Origin: Hermatobates lingyangjiaoensis
Taxonomy: Eukaryota > Arthropoda > Insecta > Hemiptera > Hermatobatidae
DNA length: 64,000 nucleotides
Assembly: GCA_026182355.1 (NCBI GenBank)
Contig: JAPFBL010000360.1
Location: 62,001-126,000, forward strand
Reading direction: 5' to 3'
Shown here piece after piece: positions 57,986 through 64,000 of this stretch (positions are counted from its first letter, which is position 1; each line of letters begins with the position of its first letter). The notes below the pieces were generated by a model that saw only the letters and a list, made by a program, of their open reading frames with translations, searched no databases and was not told where the DNA came from. A program made the position numbers and the translations under genes.

Positions 57986-60440
57986 GTAAGTACTTCTATT
58001 CTATACTATGTATTTAAATCACAATATTATTCTTTCAAAAAATTGAGAACTCCGAAGTTAGCTTCATTCCTGTAATTAAAGTTCAAATTAGTTCAAATCA
58101 AATACTTACGATTCAAATATAGTAATATAAACTTATTCCTTCATCTATCTATGTGGTAGAGCTATTTTGAATCGTCCCAATTAGAATAATACTCTTAACA
58201 ATGACCATTCAATTGTTGAAGTTTGTTTCGCTTACATAATTTGGTTTGCAATTATTTATATCCTAAGTTACAGCTAATATTTTGTATATTTGCCACTTGC
58301 ATGGCATATAAATCTTGAAGTCATATATTTAAATTTCTTATCCATCTCCGTCTAAAGTTTAATTGATGAAGGTATATTTGATAAGGAAGGTTACTTTCTG
58401 TTTGTCAACAGAAAAGATTGATAAGACAAATAAGAAATTGTACTTACGTTTTAAACTTTACAGAAACGACAGAAAATCATTTTTTATGAAAAAAAGCTCC
58501 ATTTCAATGTGTCATTTAATACCCTAACACGTTTATAAACCTATTGGCGTTATTTGCATGGAACTTGCAATACCAACTCTGTTGAGTGGGGGTATTGCCA
58601 CTTTTTCGTTTCCACTTAAACAGTTTCACAATAAAAGGTTTACTCAAAAAATTCTTAATTTTCTTATATAATGTAAAGATCACATTGAGTGGAATATATA
58701 TATACATATAATTGAATATATAATATTTATGAAATGCCGAAGTGCTTTCTTTTGTGTAAATAAAATTATAAGAATCAATTATGCCTTGTTCTGTATAATA
58801 TATTTGTTATCAAATTACTACCTGTTTCGTTTTAATGTGAAAATAATATAATTAATATGGCAAACTGGATTACATAAAAGAATGTTTAATGTTTTTTTTT
58901 TATAAAATAAAACTGATTTAATAGGAAAAAAAATATATATTTAGTATTTTTGAAAAAGTTTGTGTTATTTTACTTTATTTAGTTGTTATGAATGGGATAC
59001 TCCTTCTAGGTCATGATTAGCATGAGTTAACATTTATGATGATCGTTGTGAATATTGTCATCATTAAATTAGCAGTAGGAATTCCTTCAATTATTGCTAA
59101 GCATAACGATATAGGGATAGACTGATAGAATCATTTGATAGTGCTGCCTTTGGGTTTAAATATTAACTACCTCATAATTAACTATACGTCTATATGTTTC
59201 TTTTTATATAAATATTATATATTGCGTTTGGGGAAAATATTCAGGTCAAAATTAAATTCTTACTTTTGGATTAATGTGCATTTAGTATCTTTTTGAGAAA
59301 ATAATTCAGAAAACATCACATAATATTGATCATCTCTTCAATATTTAATTTAGTTATCACAGTAATGATTCACACTTTTCAACATTGTGTTTTCTTTACA
59401 TCTTTATGACTGAAATATATAAGTATACAAAATACTCTCTGAGTCTGGCTGTCTTTTAGATATTCATTCTGAAATGACTATTAATCTTAGTGAAAGTTCA
59501 CACGTTTATTCAGGTTGGCCCTGGGAAGGTTTTAAGTGGATCAGGTTAACTATAGGTGAAAAGAACTGTAGTGTCACAGTGTTATTTAATTTTGCTGCTG
59601 ATCCATCAGTAAATGAAAATTTATGATTATGAATCAATTTTAATTAAATAACACATACTTACATTCCCAGGTATTTTCTTAAAGACACGTCATTTAAATA
59701 TGGTTTGTAAGGTTTGATTGATTTCATTTTGTAAGTTATTTATCCGAAAGATGCTAGTAGTAGTAAGTTTTATGTAAAACAAGTTCTCAACCTTTTTTTT
59801 TTACACTTATGCTATACATTTTGAACCATGTTAATATTATGAATCTGTCGATTAAAATAGAAGTTTCATATAATTGATATGAAGCAGCAGGTTTTTTTAA
59901 TTGTTGTGATGTCAAGTAGAATATTTAGAAAATTGCATTTCACTCTTTCAAATTACGGCTTCTTAAAGTGGCTTTTCGTTTGCAACATTCTTGTGAATAA
60001 ATGTTAATTAAACTGTTTAGTCCCTAAGTTATTTAACGTTTTATCCTTTTTTATGCAGCAACCATTGTTTTTTGTAATAACTAGATCTGGAGCAAAATAG
60101 TTGCACATACGCCGAAGTTGGTATTTTGTCAGTAAAACAGAATCATTGCTCTATTTCCTCTAATGATGCAATCAGTGAAACACTTGATATTTAGTAACTA
60201 AACAGTTTTATTTGAATTAATAAAAAGACTAAGTATAGAACTATTAAATGATGTCAGAAAAATTAACATAATATCAGTCAAGAATTTCAACAAATTTCGA
60301 TTATTACAAAAGCCAATAAAGCTAAAAAAAGAAAAAAACTGAAAACTCATCTTGGAATGATGGATAACCTACTGTCTTGTTTGTTTTACTTTCATTGACT
60401 TAGAAATTTTCTACAGCACCCAGTCAAATAGAAATGTTAT
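57986..60440. other. Intron of the plus-strand secreted gene
   Basis: 2.5 kb of AT-rich sequence. I looked for a ferritin helix A or B exon and saw none, and no mobile element could be named. Confidence 0.45.
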
Positions 60441-60449
60441 TTACAGGTT

Positions 60450-60630
60450 TTGAGATTTTTTGAGGGTTTTGGTCTGTATATTAAAAATGCTTCTTCGCCA
60501 ACGTTTCGACATATATTTATGTCCTCCTCAGGGCGAAAACATTAATCCATTGAGCACAATCATTACGACTACATTGGGTCTCTTGTTTATAATATGTAAC
60601 AAAAAAGACAAACTATAGATATACGTATTC
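60450..60630 (-). repeat. Penelope-type terminus
   Basis: It resembles 13730-13860: CTTCTTCGCCAACGTTTCG and the core on the minus strand, with a tail toward lower coordinates. The coding part is absent. Confidence 0.6.
60504..60531 (-). ncRNA. Hammerhead-ribozyme-like core with full helix I
   Basis: The minus strand reads CTGAGGA, G, GACATA, AATA, TATGTC, GAAA with a perfect six-base helix II. CG forms helix III, then GUU is the cleavage-type triplet. GGCGAA pairs fully with TTCGCC just before the core. It is the clearest three-helix candidate in the window. Confidence 0.7.
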
Positions 60631-60837
60631 CAGTCTGGTTTTGTATTATATTGATAAGAATTTCCAGAGATTTAAATATGTTTACCTGGGAAGTCTGTTG
60701 TGTATCCTTGTATTTTTTTCCATTTGTATAAACTTGTCTACATATTAAATGAATAACGGACAGTTGCTAGGGCTCCACATTGTCCGGGAGGTTACATTCT
60801 TGTTATGGATATAACATATACCTAATATATAAAAGAT

Positions 60838-61170
60838 TTCACATAAACACGTGAAACAACAATCAATGATCAAACCACAATAAGAAATGGGAAAACAAGA
60901 CTAAGATCTTTCAACCGTAACAAGCGGTCTTCGTCAGAGTAAAAAACCCAACTAAACACTAGATGCAGAAAACATCTGGTGAGGAGTTGAGAAGAGTGGG
61001 AGGGAAGAGTGGTATTTTAAAGGGTGAAAGCACAGGAAAGGACTAATGTCCAGAAAGGGATGTTTGGGGAAACAAAGGAGTACAGTAAGAAAAAGTAAAA
61101 AACTATCCGCTAGCTGTCAACCCTCTTTGAAGAGGCTATTGCCCTCGTGACGAAAGTATCAAGTTTGAAG
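60838..61170 (-). mobile_element. Penelope-like 3' terminus
   Basis: It begins at a short TA word with GATTTCACATAAACACGTG, continues through the CAAACCACAATAAGAAATG tail and the core at 60909-60937, and then a 3' UTR not seen in the other copies. It ends where Helitron homology starts at about 61171. It is a single-orientation copy of the family found inverted at 11.8 and 47.3 kb. Confidence 0.75.
60909..60937 (-). ncRNA. Hammerhead-ribozyme-like core
   Basis: Identical over the core to 11823: CTGACGA, A, GACCG, loop, CGGTT, GAAA, GATC, CUU, AGTC. Confidence 0.65.
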
Positions 61171-61960
61171 AGAATCAATGGTATGGGTGGTATACACACA
61201 GACTCCACATTCCACACCCAGTCATGATGGCCACCTCTACGGCACATCTGTGCAGAGTCGTATCCCGTTGCAAATTTCCCGGGCCACTCAAGTTGCGTAA
61301 CATGAAATTTGTTACCGATACTAAATCACAGCATGATGATGCTCCTACTTGAAGTTTTTACTCATGAGCAGGCAGTCCAAGAGTAGTCACGGAGTCAAGA
61401 AATGCAGTTAGGTAATAGACTACTTCCTCATTACTAATCACTCTCTTCACTGACTTTTAAGTTCTATCTTCGGGTTGATATAGCGTAAGAACATGTTTGC
61501 TGATTTTTCCTGCCTGTTCATTAGTAAGGCTTGAGCATTGCGCATTTACAAAGCCATTTATTCTGAATAGATAGTAAATCTTGAACTCTGGGAAACACCT
61601 TGCCAATAAGCTCAAATAAGCATAATATTCATATATTAGCATTTTGCTATAAGCAAATATTCATGTACGCAAATGAAATTAAAGTCAACTAACAATACCT
61701 AATTGCTACATCTGTATATTTTCAAAATAAACATGTGTGTGTAGTTAGCCAAACACGACTTAAAAGTTCATAACTTCGCTTCATCATTGAATATTCCATC
61801 CATCCACAGATTAGATTTTAAGTTAGACATACACAAATCTACAATCAAAGTTTCAATGTCTTTTGGTGGCATTATTTTGTGGACAAACCGACAGACAGAA
61901 ATTATTCTAAGGGTATATGTGGCTACTCTAAAGTATGAAACGTAAAGAAAACTTGAAATG
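61171..61960 (-). pseudogene. Helitron helicase C-terminal fragment, copy 1
   Basis: The minus strand, from 61670 down, encodes a diverged FVNAQ, the ISNEEVVYYLTAFLDS block and GLPAHE. An in-frame TAA (61358-61360) follows, then KLQVGA, RNLSGPGNLQRDTTLHR and an IMTG block. These match the PIF1-like helicase end of Helitron Rep-helicase (VEFLNS, GLPPH, LKVGAP.MLLRN). The part at 61680-61960 is non-coding sequence shared with copy 3. The left end is cut by the Penelope terminus. Confidence 0.75.
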
Positions 61961-61985
61961 AGTTAGTTCTAATTAACGTGCTCCC

Positions 61986-62345
61986 AGTCAACAGCCAGCA
62001 TGCAAGCCACTGGGCTACTCTGGTTCCATACCTTACTTTATTACCAGTGTTTATATTACGCAAATATTAAATTAAAAAAAATATTTTTATTGTATTTATT
62101 TATAATACATTTGCATTACTGTCATCGGCGAGCAAGCAAGCTACTGGCTACCCTGGCTAGATCCCTTTACTTTATTACCATTTTTTATATTATTCACATT
62201 TTAAAATCAAAAAAATATTTGTTTGTTACATTTATTTATAATACATTTGCACTACTGTCATCGGCGATCACGCAAGCCACTGGGCTACTCTGGTCCCATA
62301 CCTTACATTATTACCAGTGTTTTTATTAAGCAAATATTAAATTAA
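61986..62345. repeat. Tandem repeat of about 135 bp
   Basis: Three units start at CAAGCCACTGGGCTACTCTGG or its variant at 62003, 62137 and 62273. Each includes CTTTATTACCA, a poly-A-rich part and TACTGTCATCGGCGA. It lies between Helitron copies 1 and 2. Confidence 0.85.
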
Positions 62346-62379
62346 AAAAAAGTTTACAGTTATATATAATACATAGCAA

Positions 62380-63235
62380 ACGTACCCGTCTTTGACGGAA
62401 TCAGAAGTTCCGTCATTTTTGGTATTCCAAAATCTCATTAGAAATTATAGAACAGTAGAAAATACCATTATTAGTACAGTGTTAAACAAATGCCTCTGTA
62501 TACACTACATTAGCTGTCCGTCCTTTAGGTTCATGGAAGAACAAACTGTTGAAACCTCTGACTCTTGAGCAAGTAAACTACAGTTGACCATGTGAGAAAA
62601 ACTTGGTCTCGCTAACTTGAATTCCTGCGTTAGATAAAGTCTCCCTTTGCGACTTAGTTAACGTCATTGCGAAATAGACTCTGACGGGACTTTGCAATCA
62701 TTTCAACGGAAACAGACAGTTGCTCGGAATAAATGGTATGCGTGGTATACACACGTCCATACCACATACCACATCCAGTCATTATGTACGCTTCTATGGC
62801 ATATCTGTGTAGAGCACGAACTCAGAGTCGTGTACCGTTGCACAGTTTTGGGGCACTCATGTTTCGTAACATGAAATTTGTTACTGCTACTAAATTGCAG
62901 TATGATTGGTGCTCCTACTTTAAGTTTTTACTCATGAGCAGGCAGTCCAGGAGAAATAAATTCAGAGTCAAGAAATTCAATTAGATAATGAACTGCTTCT
63001 TCATCACTAATCCAATCTCTTTACTGACTTGTAAGTTATTTCCTCGGTATGATATAGCGTAAGAACTTGTTTGTTGATTTTTCCTGCCTTTTCATATTAA
63101 GAGTTGAGAATTACTCGTTTACAAAACTATTTATTCGTAATAGATAGTACATCCTCAACTCTGGGAAACACCTTTTCAAAGATGTCAAATACGCAATCTA
63201 TATAAATAAAATCATGATTTTGTCTGTACATTGCT
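62380..63235 (-). pseudogene. Helitron helicase C-terminal fragment, copy 2
   Basis: The minus strand has FVNE, ISDEEAVHYLIEFLDSEF, GLPAHE, an in-frame TAA (62938-62940), KLKVGAPIIL, and then, after frameshifts, FAMTLTKSQRETLSNAGI near 62630-62690 and a SHGQL block. The FAMT..KSQ.QT segment is helicase motif V-VI of PIF1-like Helitron proteins. It is longer toward the C-terminus than copy 1. Confidence 0.82.
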
Positions 63236-64000
63236 TAGAACTGACTCAATTCAAGTTTTCTTTACGTTTCATACATTGGAGAAACCGAATCCACCCTTAG
63301 AAAAATTTCTGTCGGTTTGTCTGTTTGTCCGCAAAACTTTGTCACAAGTAAACTCAGCTACCATAAGACATATAAAGCTGAAACTTTTACAGTAGATTTT
63401 TGTAGGTCCAACTTAAAATATAGGCTTTGAATTATTTGGAAATTCAACGTAGAAGTGAAGTTAAGGACGTTTAAAGCAAAAACGTTTGTCACAAGTAAAC
63501 TCAGCCACCATAAGACATGGCGAGCTGAAACTTTGACACTGGCTTTGTGTATGCCTAACTTAAAATATAGGCTCTAAATAGATTCATAATTAAGTACAGA
63601 AACAAAGTTATAGGGCTTTAAGCGTATTTTCCTAACTTCACAGACAAGTTTGTTTTGAAAATACACAGGTGAAGCAAGTAGGTATTGTTAGTTGATTTTA
63701 ATTTCATTAAAGCATACGAATATATTGCGTATTTGACATCTTTGAAAAAGTGTTTCCCAGAGTTGAGGATGTACTATCTATTACAAATAAATAGTTTTGT
63801 AAACGAGCAATTCTCAACTCTTAATATGAACAGGCAGGAAAAATCAACAAACAAGTTCTTACGCTGTATCATACCGAGGAAAGAACTTACAAGTCAGTAA
63901 GACATTGGATTAGTGATGAAGAAGCAATTCATTATCTAATTGAATTTCTTGACTCTGAATTTATTTCTCCTGATCTGCCTGCTCATGAGTAAAAACTTAA
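63236..64000 (+). pseudogene. Helitron helicase C-terminal fragment, copy 3 (runs off window)
   Basis: A non-coding part (63236-63680) with CTGTCGGTTTGTCTG-type words leads into the plus-strand frame from 63685: CFPELRMYYLLQINSFVNEQ and NRQEKSTNKF. A frame change and ISDEEAIHYLIEFLDSEF then follow, then GLPAHE-type residues and a TAA at 63990-63992. It is about 95% identical by eye to copy 2 in inverted orientation. Confidence 0.8.

Overview
This is animal nuclear DNA: very AT-rich, with intron-split genes and dense transposon and simple-repeat content. A secreted light-chain-type ferritin lies head-to-head with a second signal-peptide gene, a layout known for the insect ferritin pair, so an arthropod is the best guess. 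The species cannot be named from the sequence.

Layout. (1) 1-4.2 kb: a tRNA-derived SINE and a decayed Penelope-like element (PLE) on the minus strand. (2) 4.2-16.8 kb (+): an RNF103-type membrane RING-H2 ubiquitin ligase, rebuilt here as seven coding exons and 605 residues. Its introns hold a minisatellite, a hAT MITE, a CT tract and several PLE termini. (3) 16.8-42 kb: almost gene-free. It holds a hAT MITE with a perfect 8-bp target duplication, a Tigger/pogo deletion derivative inside a roughly 165-bp satellite, a decayed hAT element with transposase remains, and weak minus-strand exons of an unknown gene near 30-33 kb. (4) 42.2-46.2 kb: three PLE copies next to TA microsatellites. (5) 46.4-57.5 kb (-): a five-exon secreted ferritin (225 residues) whose 6.6-kb last intron is packed with PLE copies. 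(6) 57.5-58.0 kb: a 405-bp divergent promoter and the first exon of a plus-strand secreted protein, probably the partner ferritin. (7) 60.4-64.0 kb: two PLE termini, a tandem repeat and three Helitron helicase fragments.

The most striking theme is a set of about fifteen short motifs of the form CUGANGA - one base - helix II - GAAA, as in hammerhead ribozymes, at the ends of PLE copies. Helix II differs from copy to copy but stays paired, which is covariation visible within one window. Five of the termini are fused head-to-head as inverted repeats, and the best-preserved copies run ORF - 3' UTR - ribozyme - short tail - (TA)n. This is a local record of PLE insertion into TA repeats. Host genes and PLE ORFs have no visible functional link beyond sharing introns.
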